From: Aliikangiella coralliicola
GTDB taxonomy: Bacteria; Pseudomonadota; Gammaproteobacteria; Enterobacterales; Kangiellaceae
Assembly (NCBI RefSeq): GCF_007004725.1
Contig: NZ_ML660167.1
Span: forward strand, 124,001-188,000
Direction of reading: 5' to 3'
Length of the DNA: 64,000 bases
Within the stretch, counting starts at the first letter, position 1. Every line of letters starts with the position of its first letter. The notes below the pieces were generated by a model that was not told the DNA's origin, did not search any database, and worked only from the letters and a program-made list of their open reading frames with translations. This document shows, piece after piece, positions 47,710 through 57,000 of this stretch. Position numbers and translations under genes: made by a program.

Positions 47710-48192
47710 ATGGCGATATATGTTGAATATGACGGTATGAAAGGCAACGTAACTGCTGAAGGTTATGAAAATCACTTACAAGTTGAATCTTGTAGCTTTG
47801 GTGTTCAGCGAAACCTTACCATGGAGCCTGGAAAAATGGCTAACCGCGAGGTAGGTAAACCACATATAACTGAGGTCTGCTTAACCAGGGTATCCGATAA
47901 TTCTGCTACAGCTCTTTTTAAAGAATCTGTTTCTGGTTCTTCCGGAAAAAAAGTAACCATTAAATTTGTTCGTACTGGTACGGATAAAGTTGAAGAGTTT
48001 ATGCAGTACGCACTGAGTGATTGTTTGGTGAGTGGTTATGAAGTTAGCTGTCAAGGTGACGGAGATCCCCATGAAACAATTACACTTAGTTTTTCTAAGT
48101 GCGAAATCAACTATACTGATTACGACAATAGCAATAAGAGTGGTAGCCCGCAGCGTTCTGGTTACGACTTAAAAGCTGCTAAAGCACTATAG
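47710..48192 (+). CDS. hcp: Hcp tube protein
   Basis: The start at 47710 gives the standard Hcp N-terminus M-A-I-Y-V-E-Y-D-G-M-K-G-N-V and 160 residues; an AAGGA ribosome-binding site precedes it. An in-frame start 54 bases upstream would add a charged, non-conserved extension. Hcp hexamers stack into the tube inside the sheath and also bind small effectors. Family blocks are SCSFGVQRNLTM, E-V-C-L-T-R-V-S-D, and TIKFVRTGTDKVEEFMQY, followed by CLVSGYEVSCQGDGDPHET. It is followed at once by a strong hairpin and then vgrG, the usual order for an Hcp-VgrG delivery unit. Confidence 0.96.
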   Translation: MAIYVEYDGMKGNVTAEGYENHLQVESCSFGVQRNLTMEPGKMANREVGKPHITEVCLTRVSDNSATALFKESVSGSSGKKVTIKFVRTGTDKVEEFMQYALSDCLVSGYEVSCQGDGDPHETITLSFSKCEINYTDYDNSNKSGSPQRSGYDLKAAKAL

Positions 48193-48205
48193 TCCTTGTT
48201 TGAAA

Positions 48206-48240
48206 CCCAACAGGATCTGAGTTGTTCAGATCCTGTTGGG
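48206..48240 (+). terminator. 15-bp perfect hairpin between hcp and vgrG
   Basis: A perfect 15-bp stem (cccaacaggatctga at 48206-48220, complement at 48226-48240) with a 5-base loop. No T-run follows, so it may attenuate transcription or protect the hcp mRNA from 3' degradation rather than fully terminate. That would give more Hcp than VgrG, which the apparatus needs. Confidence 0.6.
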
Positions 48241-48309
48241 CTACTATCACGTACCCTAAGAATTGGGTATATCTACCAATTTATTTTCGGGGCAGGGAAG
48301 TTTAGTTAG

Positions 48310-50334
48310 ATGAGTGACTTTACTCAGGACGGCCGTTTTATAGCGATCGAAACACCTTTAGGCAAAGATGAGCTTTTGCTCACCGCCTTTGAAGGTGTCG
48401 AAACCATATCATCTTCTTTTCAATTTCAGCTCTCTGCATATTCCAGTAATCTGGAAATTACGCCAGAGTCTCTAGTCGGTAAACGAATAACTGTCAAAAT
48501 TCAGAATGAGCAAGGCCGAGTCTTTAATGGCTTTGTCAATCAGTTTTCATTCGGTGAAACGAAAAGTGGGTTTCGCGAATATTATCTGACGATGGTCCCC
48601 TGGTTGTGGTTTTTAGGAAAGACGGAAAGCCGCCGAATTTTTCAAAACAAAAATTGTAAGGATATCGTTAGCCAGGTTTTCAACCAGCTCGGATTTAGTG
48701 ATTTTGATTTTAGAGCTGCAGGTGGTAAGCCAAGAGAATATTGCGTCCAATATGGAGAAAGCGATTTAGACTTTGTTCTTAGATTGCTCGAAGAAGAAGG
48801 CTATGCGTGCTTTTTCAACCACGAGGCGAGCAAGCATACGTTAGTTATCGTTGATAAGGCTAATGCCTATGCCGAATGCTCAGAAACCTGTCTCACTTAC
48901 TCAAAAGGCAGTACACCGGATTCAGAAATTCAAAAGTGGCGGCATGTTTATGAATTTAGAAAAGGTGGTTGGGCTTTAAACGATTATAACTTTAAAGAGC
49001 CGAGTAAAAGTTTGCTTGCCGAGACAAACTCGAAAAGTAAGTTTGCCAATAATGATAAATTTAAGCACTACAGCTATTCCGATTTGTATGATTTTGGCAG
49101 TGGTTCTGATTTAGTTAAAATTAGGATGGATGCTGAAGAAGCACGAATCAATACCGTAGAAGGCCAAAGTAACTGCAGCAGTTTTTATGCCGGTGGATTT
49201 TTTAAACTGGATAAGCATGATGCCAAAAGCGAGAAAGGGAGTTACCTGCTATTAGCTGTCCATCATCGAGCGACTGATTCAAGCTATCATACTGGTCAAA
49301 GTGGCAAAGAGGAGTATGTTAATACTTTTAAATGTATGCCTCTGGATGTGCATTTCAGGCCTTTACAAACTCACCACCGACCGGTTATGAAAGGACCGCA
49401 ATCAGCAATTGTCACGGGACCTGCCGGAGAAGAAATTTTTATCGATGAATTTGGACGTATCAAAGTTCAGTTTATCTGGGACAGGGAAGGCAAGAATGAC
49501 GATAATAGTTCCTGTTTCTTACGAGTCATGCAATCTTGGGCAGGAAAAGGATGGGGTGCTTCATTCATTCCACGAATTGGACATGAAGTTATCGTTACAT
49601 TTCTAGATGGTGATCCCGACAGACCAATCGTTTCTGGAACTGTTTACAATGGCAATAATAAACCGCCATACAGCTCGAAGACTCAAAGTGGTATAAAAAC
49701 CCATTCGACAAAAGGCGGAAGTGCATCCAATTATAATGAACTTCGTTTCGAAGATAAAAAAGATGCCGAACAGATCTATATTCATGCTGAAAAAGATCTG
49801 GATACTATGGTTGAAAATAATGAAACTTTAACCATTGATAATGATCGCACTAAACATGTTAAGCATGATGAAAATTCCAAGATTGACAACAACAGAAATA
49901 AAACTGTTGGCAAAAATCAGACAGAGAATATTGGTGAAAACAAAAGCATTGAAGTTGGCAAAAATCATAATGAAAAAATAGGTAAGAACGCAACGATTGA
50001 TGTTGCCGAAAATCAAAGTGAAAGCGTTGGTAAAAATATTGATATTACCATTGCTGAAAATCACACTGAAAGTGTCGGCAAAAATATGACTATCAGTGTC
50101 GAAAAGGACTTGAAAGAATCAGTCAACGGTAAATATACAGAAACAGTCACCAAAGAATATGGTCTTCAGGCGAAGACGATTACCATGCAAGCAGAAGATC
50201 AAATCACCCTCAAAACTGGATCAGCTCAAATTGTAATGAAAAAAAATGGTGACATAACCATTAGTGGAAAAAACATCAATGTGAAAGGTTCTGGTAATAT
50301 CGTTCTCAAAGGCAGCAAGGTTTCTTCTAATTAG
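48310..50334 (+). CDS. vgrG: T6SS spike protein VgrG with repeat tail
   Basis: A 674-residue VgrG. The N-terminal gp27-like region (about 1-330) contains F-Q-F-Q-L-S-A-Y and QYGESDLDFVLRLLEEEGY. The gp5-like OB domain (about 370-455) has DEFGRIKVQFIWDREGK and WGASFIPRIGHEVIVTFLDG, then DPDRPIVSGTVYN. A long helical-needle section at about 490-605 is built of exact 8-residue units of pattern x-V/I-G-K-N-x-x-x. The C-terminus (about 615-674) is a DUF2345-like beta segment, K-K-N-G-D-I-T-I-S-G-K-N-I-N-V-K-G. No extra effector domain is fused, so cargo must be carried by the downstream adaptors. Confidence 0.96.
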   Translation: MSDFTQDGRFIAIETPLGKDELLLTAFEGVETISSSFQFQLSAYSSNLEITPESLVGKRITVKIQNEQGRVFNGFVNQFSFGETKSGFREYYLTMVPWLWFLGKTESRRIFQNKNCKDIVSQVFNQLGFSDFDFRAAGGKPREYCVQYGESDLDFVLRLLEEEGYACFFNHEASKHTLVIVDKANAYAECSETCLTYSKGSTPDSEIQKWRHVYEFRKGGWALNDYNFKEPSKSLLAETNSKSKFANNDKFKHYSYSDLYDFGSGSDLVKIRMDAEEARINTVEGQSNCSSFYAGGFFKLDKHDAKSEKGSYLLLAVHHRATDSSYHTGQSGKEEYVNTFKCMPLDVHFRPLQTHHRPVMKGPQSAIVTGPAGEEIFIDEFGRIKVQFIWDREGKNDDNSSCFLRVMQSWAGKGWGASFIPRIGHEVIVTFLDGDPDRPIVSGTVYNGNNKPPYSSKTQSGIKTHSTKGGSASNYNELRFEDKKDAEQIYIHAEKDLDTMVENNETLTIDNDRTKHVKHDENSKIDNNRNKTVGKNQTENIGENKSIEVGKNHNEKIGKNATIDVAENQSESVGKNIDITIAENHTESVGKNMTISVEKDLKESVNGKYTETVTKEYGLQAKTITMQAEDQITLKTGSAQIVMKKNGDITISGKNINVKGSGNIVLKGSKVSSN

Positions 50335-50436
50335 TATTGTTGATAAAGTAAACAGTCAGAGAAATTTAAAGCGCTGCCTTTTAATGCCAACGTCGGCGAC
50401 AGTAAGTAATTGAATAACATAAAGTTGGTTAATGTT

Positions 50437-51033
50437 ATGAGTAATCAATCAGAATCTTTTCCTGAACAAACCTCTTCCTTAGATTATGAAACCACCAAAA
50501 CAGAGAGAATCATTGCACCCGGTGAGATTGTAATTGGTGAGTTATTGGGTTTTAACGAAAATGGTGAACCGCAAGTTAAATTTCCAGGCGCAGCTGAAAC
50601 AGCTCTGACCGCTATTTCAACCGTTGCAGTTACCCACGAGCATAAAGGCCGCCGATTAGCTTTATTGTTTGCAGATGGCGACTTGTCCAAGCCTGTTATA
50701 ATGGGCCTGATTCACAGTCCATTACTCGATATTTTAAACAACGTAGAATTTGTTCCCGCGGATGAGCCTGCTGACAGACCAGCTCAACTTGATGATGATC
50801 TGGAAAGCAAAGAATCAAACAGCGAAACTGATAACGCTAAAGAACCAGATGAAGTCGCCTATATTGATGGTGAGCGAGTTGTTTTAGAAGGCAAAGAAGA
50901 AATCACCTTGAAGTGCGGTGAAGCTAGTATTACTTTAACTAAAGCGGGTAAAATTCTTATTCGGGGTAAGTATCTGTTAAATCGATCGACAGGCGTTAAT
51001 CGAATTATGGGAGGTTCGGTTCAGGTTAACTAG
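50437..51033 (+). CDS. DUF6484-type VgrG-associated protein
   Basis: The start is taken at the ATG at 50437 (198 residues); a TTG at 50410 lies further upstream and neither has a clear ribosome-binding site. The core I-A-P-G-E-I-V-I-G-E-L-L-G, the middle segment RRLALLFADGDLSKPVIMGL, and a C-terminal part E-E-I-T-L-K-C-G-E-A-S-I-T-L identify the DUF6484 family, which is encoded next to vgrG genes. An acidic linker spans about 118-150. The C-terminal half resembles the beta tail of VgrG and may sit on or extend the spike. It is followed by a DUF2169 gene. Confidence 0.85.
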   Translation: MSNQSESFPEQTSSLDYETTKTERIIAPGEIVIGELLGFNENGEPQVKFPGAAETALTAISTVAVTHEHKGRRLALLFADGDLSKPVIMGLIHSPLLDILNNVEFVPADEPADRPAQLDDDLESKESNSETDNAKEPDEVAYIDGERVVLEGKEEITLKCGEASITLTKAGKILIRGKYLLNRSTGVNRIMGGSVQVN

Positions 51034-51060
51034 ATCGAATTTAAATGGCGACACACATCT

Positions 51061-52053
51061 ATGCTTCAGTTAAAAAATTCAACACCATTTGCCGCAGAAA
51101 TTGCTGTTTTTCCTAACGAGCAAGGCGTCGACACGCTTTACTCAATAGTGAAAGCGACCTTTATCTCGGGTAATGGTTGGACGCTTGCTGACGAACAGGC
51201 ACCGCCCCAGCAAGAGGATGAATTTTGGGGTGAGGCAGGCCAGTCGAGTATCAAACTAAGTTCCGATTTTCACACAGGAAAGTTGGCAACGGATATCGTG
51301 ATGCTAGGTGAAGCATGTGCACCAAGCCAACGAGAAGTTTCTCAACTGGATGTCCATTTGTCCGTTGGTAAAGTGGGTAAATCAGCCAGAATTTTCGGTG
51401 ACAGGTTTTGGCATGGCGGCAGGATCTCAGCGCCGGCACCTTTTACTTCGATGCCGCTAATCTATGAGAGAGCTTATGGTGGGCGGCACGATATTGATGA
51501 ACATCAATATTTGGCCGAAGAAAGAAATCCTGTGGGCCGTGGTTATATTGGCAAACGCTCTCGAAGTGAATTAAATGGGTCGCCGCTCCCTAATATTGAA
51601 AATCCCAACGACTTGATCGCAAGCCCGAGCGATAAACCGGCTCCAACCGGTTATGGATTTAGCGCGCCTAACTGGCTTCCGCGTCGGCAATATGCAGGAA
51701 CCTATGATGAGCGTTGGCAAAAAGAACGAGCGCCTTATTTACCGTTAGATTTTGACCGGCGCTTTCTCAACGCTGCCCACCCTGACTTAATTTATCCTGG
51801 GTTTCTACAAGGCGGTGAGCCGATTCTGGTGAGAAACATGCATCCCGATGGTGACTTCGAGGTTTCATTGCCAGAAGTCAAAGTGCACTCGATCGTAAAG
51901 CTTGATGGTCAAAAAAACTTACCGGAAATGAACCTGGAAAGTTTAATTTTGGAGCCTAATAAGCGACAATTATCAATGGTGTGGAAAGCGGCTTTCGCCT
52001 GTGACAAAAAAGTACTCAATATTAATGAAGTCGAAATAAAACTATCGCGCTAG
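51061..52053 (+). CDS. DUF2169-family T6SS adaptor/chaperone-like protein
   Basis: A 330-residue DUF2169 protein. Diagnostic parts are the N-terminal L-K-N-S-T-P-F-A-A-E, IVKATFISGNGWTLADEQ, D-I-V-M-L-G-E-A, and MPLIYERAYGG near residue 138. Y-E-R-A-Y-G-G is strongly conserved in the family. These proteins are encoded beside DUF4150 PAAR-like and vgrG genes in many T6SS loci and are thought to help load PAAR-type tips or effectors. It lies between the DUF6484 and DUF4150 genes. No catalytic motif or signal peptide is present. Confidence 0.9.
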   Translation: MLQLKNSTPFAAEIAVFPNEQGVDTLYSIVKATFISGNGWTLADEQAPPQQEDEFWGEAGQSSIKLSSDFHTGKLATDIVMLGEACAPSQREVSQLDVHLSVGKVGKSARIFGDRFWHGGRISAPAPFTSMPLIYERAYGGRHDIDEHQYLAEERNPVGRGYIGKRSRSELNGSPLPNIENPNDLIASPSDKPAPTGYGFSAPNWLPRRQYAGTYDERWQKERAPYLPLDFDRRFLNAAHPDLIYPGFLQGGEPILVRNMHPDGDFEVSLPEVKVHSIVKLDGQKNLPEMNLESLILEPNKRQLSMVWKAAFACDKKVLNINEVEIKLSR

Positions 52054-52110
52054 CGAAAATGATTAAAATTTTGAGCGCGATTGAGTTTATTAGCGCTGAT
52101 GGAGACATAA

Positions 52111-52494
52111 ATGGCACAAACAACATTCGCAAATACAAGAGGTATTGCTCACAAAGGCAGTGGTGGTATGAGCACTGTTTTTCCTGATGTTTGCAAAACG
52201 CCGACACCCGGCGGACCCGTGCCCATTCCATATCCTAACCTGGGAAAATCTTCTGATACTGCAAAAGGTCCAAAGTCAGTTAAAACCGATAAAAAAATGC
52301 CAATGGTCAAAGGCGCAATTTACACCACCAGTACTGGCGATGAAGCAGGAACTGCCGGAGGCGGTGTCGTCAGCGGAAAAATCAAAGGAGAATGTGAATA
52401 CATGATGTATTCGTTTGATGTGAAGTTTGAGGGAAAAAATGTATGTCGTATCGGTGATCCCCTTTTCCACAATAAAAAAAATATCATGGGTTAG
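52111..52494 (+). CDS. DUF4150 PAAR-like spike-tip protein
   Basis: A 127-residue PAAR-like protein. It has the DUF4150 pattern: VFPDVCKTPTPGGPVPIPYP at the N-terminus, a T-S-T-G-D-E-A-G-T-A-G-G-G-V-V-S-G glycine-rich centre, and the C-terminal VCRIGDPLFHN. PAAR-type proteins cap the VgrG spike. It has no C-terminal toxin extension, so it is a bare tip, and cargo would need to bind it. A GGAGA Shine-Dalgarno precedes the ATG. It is directly followed by the TIGR02270-type gene. Confidence 0.91.
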   Translation: MAQTTFANTRGIAHKGSGGMSTVFPDVCKTPTPGGPVPIPYPNLGKSSDTAKGPKSVKTDKKMPMVKGAIYTTSTGDEAGTAGGGVVSGKIKGECEYMMYSFDVKFEGKNVCRIGDPLFHNKKNIMG

Positions 52495-52506
52495 TTGTTT
52501 CTGACT

Positions 52507-53799
52507 ATGAAAATTATGAATGTTTTTCGGAATAAAACCGGAAACCAGCCTGTTAGTGCTTATCGAGATATATTTGAACAATATATTACCGACGCTTCTT
52601 TCTTATGGGTGTTGCGTTCAATCGGTGTAAAGCAACCTCACTATTCTGTGTCTGATATTGCTGAGCTCGAGTTGAGAATTGACGCCAGCTTAGATGGTTT
52701 GATGAATTCCATCGACCTTGCCTGGGAACTCTGCAAAGAGTCGCTCACATTTGAACAAGCAGGAGAAGCATTTACGGCAGCAGTTATTGCTTTCAGAAGC
52801 CACGATGTTGAAAAAATAAAAACGGCGGTGTCTGCCGGTTTAGTGAATGACGAAACTTTTAAAGGGCTCACTTCCGCATTGGGTTGGCTGCCCGGTAATT
52901 TAGTTCACGGCTGGATCCAAAAATTTTTAACCAGTAAAGATCTTAATCATAAATATTTAGCAATCTCGGCTTGTAGCGTGCGTCGAGAAAATCCTGGTGA
53001 AATTTTAGCTCAAATTTTGCAGAGAGAAGATTGTCTTGCTCATACGAAACTTCGAGCGAGAGCTTTACGACTAATCGGCGAGTTAAAAATACATGATTTA
53101 AAATGGGCATTATCTGATACGGAATCTGATACGCAGGCTGATGACGAGCCTGAAGTGAAATTTTGGCTGAACTGGTCGAGGTTAATGTTAGGTGATTCGG
53201 CGCAAATTGAACAATTACAAGAGTATGTTGTTCAACCTGGAGCATTGCAAACTATAGCAATAGAGACGGCGTTTCGAGCGCTACCCGTTGCGACCGGCAG
53301 AAAATGGATCTCGCAAATCGCGGCTGATCCAGAACAAGTTCGGGCAGTTATTCGCGCGACGGGTGTACTAGGTGATCCTCACGCGGTGCCATGGCTGATT
53401 GATAAAATGGGCAATGCAGAAACTGCCCGTTTAGCTGCAGAAGCTTTTAGCATGATCACTGGAATTGACCTCGTACGCTATGATCTGTCAATTGAAGTGC
53501 CGGAAGACATTACAATCTTACCAAATGATAACCCTGAAGATGAAAATGTCGACTTGGATGAGGATGAAAATTTGCCTTACCCTGATGTGAATAAAGTTGC
53601 TTACGCGTGGCAAAAACATGGTGGAAAATATGTCGCCGGTCAAAGATATTTCATGGGTGGAGCGATTAACCGTCAGGCATTAGAAGAAAAGTTAACCCGG
53701 GGATTACAACGACAACGCAATGCCGCAGCCTTAGCGCTAGCACTGCTGGAAACTCAAACGCTACTTATCAATACAAAAGCAAGAAGTAGTCGACAATAA
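52507..53799 (+). CDS. TIGR02270-family HEAT-repeat-like protein
   Basis: About 430 residues if the ATG at 52507 is used. A TTG right after the previous stop (52495) and an ATG at 52516 are alternatives without clear ribosome-binding sites. Helical repeat pairs fill the protein, for example LAISACSVRRENPGEILAQI, then A-R-A-L-R-L-I-G-E-L, and V-I-R-A-T-G-V-L-G-D-P-H-A-V-P-W-L-I near residue 280. This is the TIGR02270 family, regularly encoded with DUF2169 and DUF4150 genes. It is probably cytoplasmic and a protein-binding scaffold. An acidic insertion spans about 335-355. Confidence 0.87.
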   Translation: MKIMNVFRNKTGNQPVSAYRDIFEQYITDASFLWVLRSIGVKQPHYSVSDIAELELRIDASLDGLMNSIDLAWELCKESLTFEQAGEAFTAAVIAFRSHDVEKIKTAVSAGLVNDETFKGLTSALGWLPGNLVHGWIQKFLTSKDLNHKYLAISACSVRRENPGEILAQILQREDCLAHTKLRARALRLIGELKIHDLKWALSDTESDTQADDEPEVKFWLNWSRLMLGDSAQIEQLQEYVVQPGALQTIAIETAFRALPVATGRKWISQIAADPEQVRAVIRATGVLGDPHAVPWLIDKMGNAETARLAAEAFSMITGIDLVRYDLSIEVPEDITILPNDNPEDENVDLDEDENLPYPDVNKVAYAWQKHGGKYVAGQRYFMGGAINRQALEEKLTRGLQRQRNAAALALALLETQTLLINTKARSSRQ

Positions 53800-54015
53800 G
53801 ATGGTTTAGCTTAAAAAAAGCTTATGCCTGTTTTCTTTCCTAAAATCATTTCGACAAAAGCGCATCAATAACAATCTAACGAATTGTGTTCAACTTCTCA
53901 CTAGTTATTTAATGGCTTTCTAGAATAATCATTAAATGATTCCTATACTTCCATTACTCGCAGAATTAAAAATAGCGGATTGTGTTTTTAGAATGAGTGT
54001 TATAAAAACTAGAAT

Positions 54016-57000
54016 ATGAAAGTAGTGATATCACACAAAGCGACGCGCCATTATTTTGCCTGGCTTATGTTTACATTGGCGATAAACATTCCTGTTGCCA
54101 GTACCTCCGAAATCGAAACCAAACATCAAACTCAAATTAGCCAGTTGCTTAAAGCCGGTGCACCTGTCACTCGAATTTATTCGCCCAAAGAATACGAAGC
54201 GAATGTACAAAACTGGGCTCTCGCTCAAACACCAGATGGTATGATTTACGTCGGTAATGGTGACGGAGTGCTTGAATTTGACGGCGTAAACTGGCGCCTC
54301 ATTCCTGTCAGCAATAACACGCTGGTGCGTTCGCTTGCGATAGATCCGCATACCGGAAGGATCTACGTGGGAGCCGTCGGCGAGTTTGGTTATCTTGCAC
54401 CGGACTCTAACGGCAAAATGCAATATGTTTCCATGGTTTACAGACTTGCTGGGAAAGAAAGCGTTTTTGCGGACGTATGGCAGACATTTTATACGCCTGA
54501 TGGAATTATTTTTTCTACTTTCTCCAGGCTTTTCAGAGTAAGTGACACCAAGGTGGAGTCCTGGACACCTGAAAAGGACTTTCACTTCAGTTTTAAAGTC
54601 GGTCAAAGAGTTTTCATTCGAGAGCAGGGACGTGGTCTTTTAGAGCTAATTGACGGACAATTGCAACTACTCCCCTCGGGCGAATTTTTTGCTGATGAGC
54701 GAGTTTATGGTCTAATCAAATCACCAAACTCTGATTCGGAATTGTTGATTGGAAGCCGCACTAAAGGATTGTTTTTGCACAATGGTAATTCCCTGCAATC
54801 TTATCCCACCGAAATAGACACTCAGCTTAAACGAGACTTGTTGTATAGCGCTTTGCTGTTGCCAGACGGTCGAGTGGCTTTAGCAACCCTTCAGGGAGGT
54901 CTGTATCTAATCAACAGCGCAGGAAAGTGGGTTGGCAAGCTCGGTCGGAAAACGGGTTTGCTGGATAGCTCTGTGACCGCATTAATGATAGATAAAGAAA
55001 AGGGACTATGGTTGACGTTATCCAGAGGATTAGCGCGAGCAGAAGTAGATAGTTCGCTGTCATATTTTAATGAGGAGTCAGGGCTTATCGGCGACGTTAT
55101 TTCGATGACACAGTATCGAGGTGCTTTACATGTAGGGACTGGCGATGGACTTTTCCGACAAAAGCCTGGGCCAGTACCAAGTTTTGAAGCAGTCAATGGA
55201 GTGAGGAATCAAACCTGGGAGCAGTTGGTCTTCAACGAGAAACTTTTAGTCGCAAATTACTTAGGCGTTTTTGAAATCACTGAAAATTCGACAAAGCTAA
55301 TTTACCAGACTGATACCGCATTCGCTTTTTTGCGCGATGTGAAATCGAATTCACGCGTGTTGGTTGGCGTTCGAAACGGCGTCGTGATGTTACGACATGA
55401 AAATGGCAACTGGATCAATGAAGGCAGAATTCCTGGTATCGAAGATGAAGTGAGAGAGTTCTGGCAAAGTTCCTCCGGCGAGATTTGGATTAACACTTAT
55501 GCGACGGGCTTAATTAGATTAAAACCGATTGAAGGCAACACACCTGAGATAAAAAGATATGGTGTTGCACAAGGCTTACCCGACCAGAGTGGCAACGGGT
55601 TTGCCGAGTTTGAAGGAAAGCTGTTAGTTTTGACCTCAGAGGGAATTTATTTATTCGACGCAGTTAAAGACCGATTCAAACCAGACGTGCGTTTTGAAAA
55701 ACTATTTTCCGATGGCCGGCGACCAGTGTTTGATTTGGAGACGGACCCTGAACGAGGATTATGGCTAACCACTGGCAAATTAAACTCAAGGTCGAATGAA
55801 TCTGGTTTAGTCGAACGCCTTAGCGACGGAAATTATGCTTGGCGACCGGAGGCTTTAAGTGGAATGCTTGTTGGAGAACCGAATGAGATTTATCGCGAGC
55901 AGAGTGGGATACTCTGGCTGGCGGGTAGCGAAGGCTTGTTTCGATTTGACCCGGCCTCAACTAAAGACTATTCACTCAATTTTCACGTGGTGCTCCGGCA
56001 AGTCAGTACTGGTGATGGCAACATATTATACGCTGGGTCAGGAACGCCTGCGCGGTTAAGTTTACCTTTTACAAGTAACCGCTTGCGTTTTGAGTTTGCA
56101 GGTTTGAGTTTTGATAGCGTAGGGCTGACTCAATACCAGGTGCGTTTAGAGGGAGCCGATACAGAGTGGTCGCCATGGAGTCTGGAAGCATTTAAAGATT
56201 ATTCCAATCTCTGGGAAGGTGATTATCAATTACATTTACGCGCCAAAAACCGTTATGGCACTGTCGCTGAATCGATAGTTTATCGATTTTCAATTTTACC
56301 ACCCTGGTATCGAAGTCCTTTAGCTTATTTCTGCTACATTGCTTTATTGAGTTTAATTACCTGGGGACTGATACATTGGCGAGTAGGGCGATTACGAATG
56401 CAAAAACGCCTGTTGCGCAATCAGGTTGAGGAACGAACCCAGCAACTTGCAACTTTGAATGCTGTTGGTAGAGAAATTACAGCGACGCTTGATCTCGATG
56501 CTGTGTTAGAGTCGTTATACAACAACATGAATCGAATGCTCGATGCAAAAGTGTTTGGTATTGGTTTGTATCACGCCGAGAAGGGAGAAATCGAGTTTCG
56601 ATTAGCGATGCAGAACGGTCAGCGATATAAGCCTTATTCGCGTCGTATGGAAGATAAAAGCCAGTTAGCCGTGTGGTGCGTTGATCATTGTGAACCGGTT
56701 CTGATCGGTGACTATCCAAACGAATACCAGCAGTATGTAGAAGAGTGTGACTCAACGGTTCACACCTTATTTGACGGAAGCGAATCTCGTCAACCTAAGT
56801 CCTTGCTTTATGTGCCGATTGTATTACAAGAACAAGTTATCGGCGTATTGAGTGTGCAGAGCTTTGCAACCCACGCTTATCGTCGCCAACACCTGGATTT
56901 ACTGCAAACTTTAGCGAGTTATGCGGCAATAGCAATCGATAACGGACGGGCTCACGCAGATTTACTGATTGCCTATGAAACTATGCAAGAAGTCAGCGTA

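Noticed and set aside
53800-54015. Terminator after the TIGR02270-type gene
   Set aside because: Only a 5-bp A/T-rich stem (agctt/aagct) is present and no T-run follows, too weak to call.
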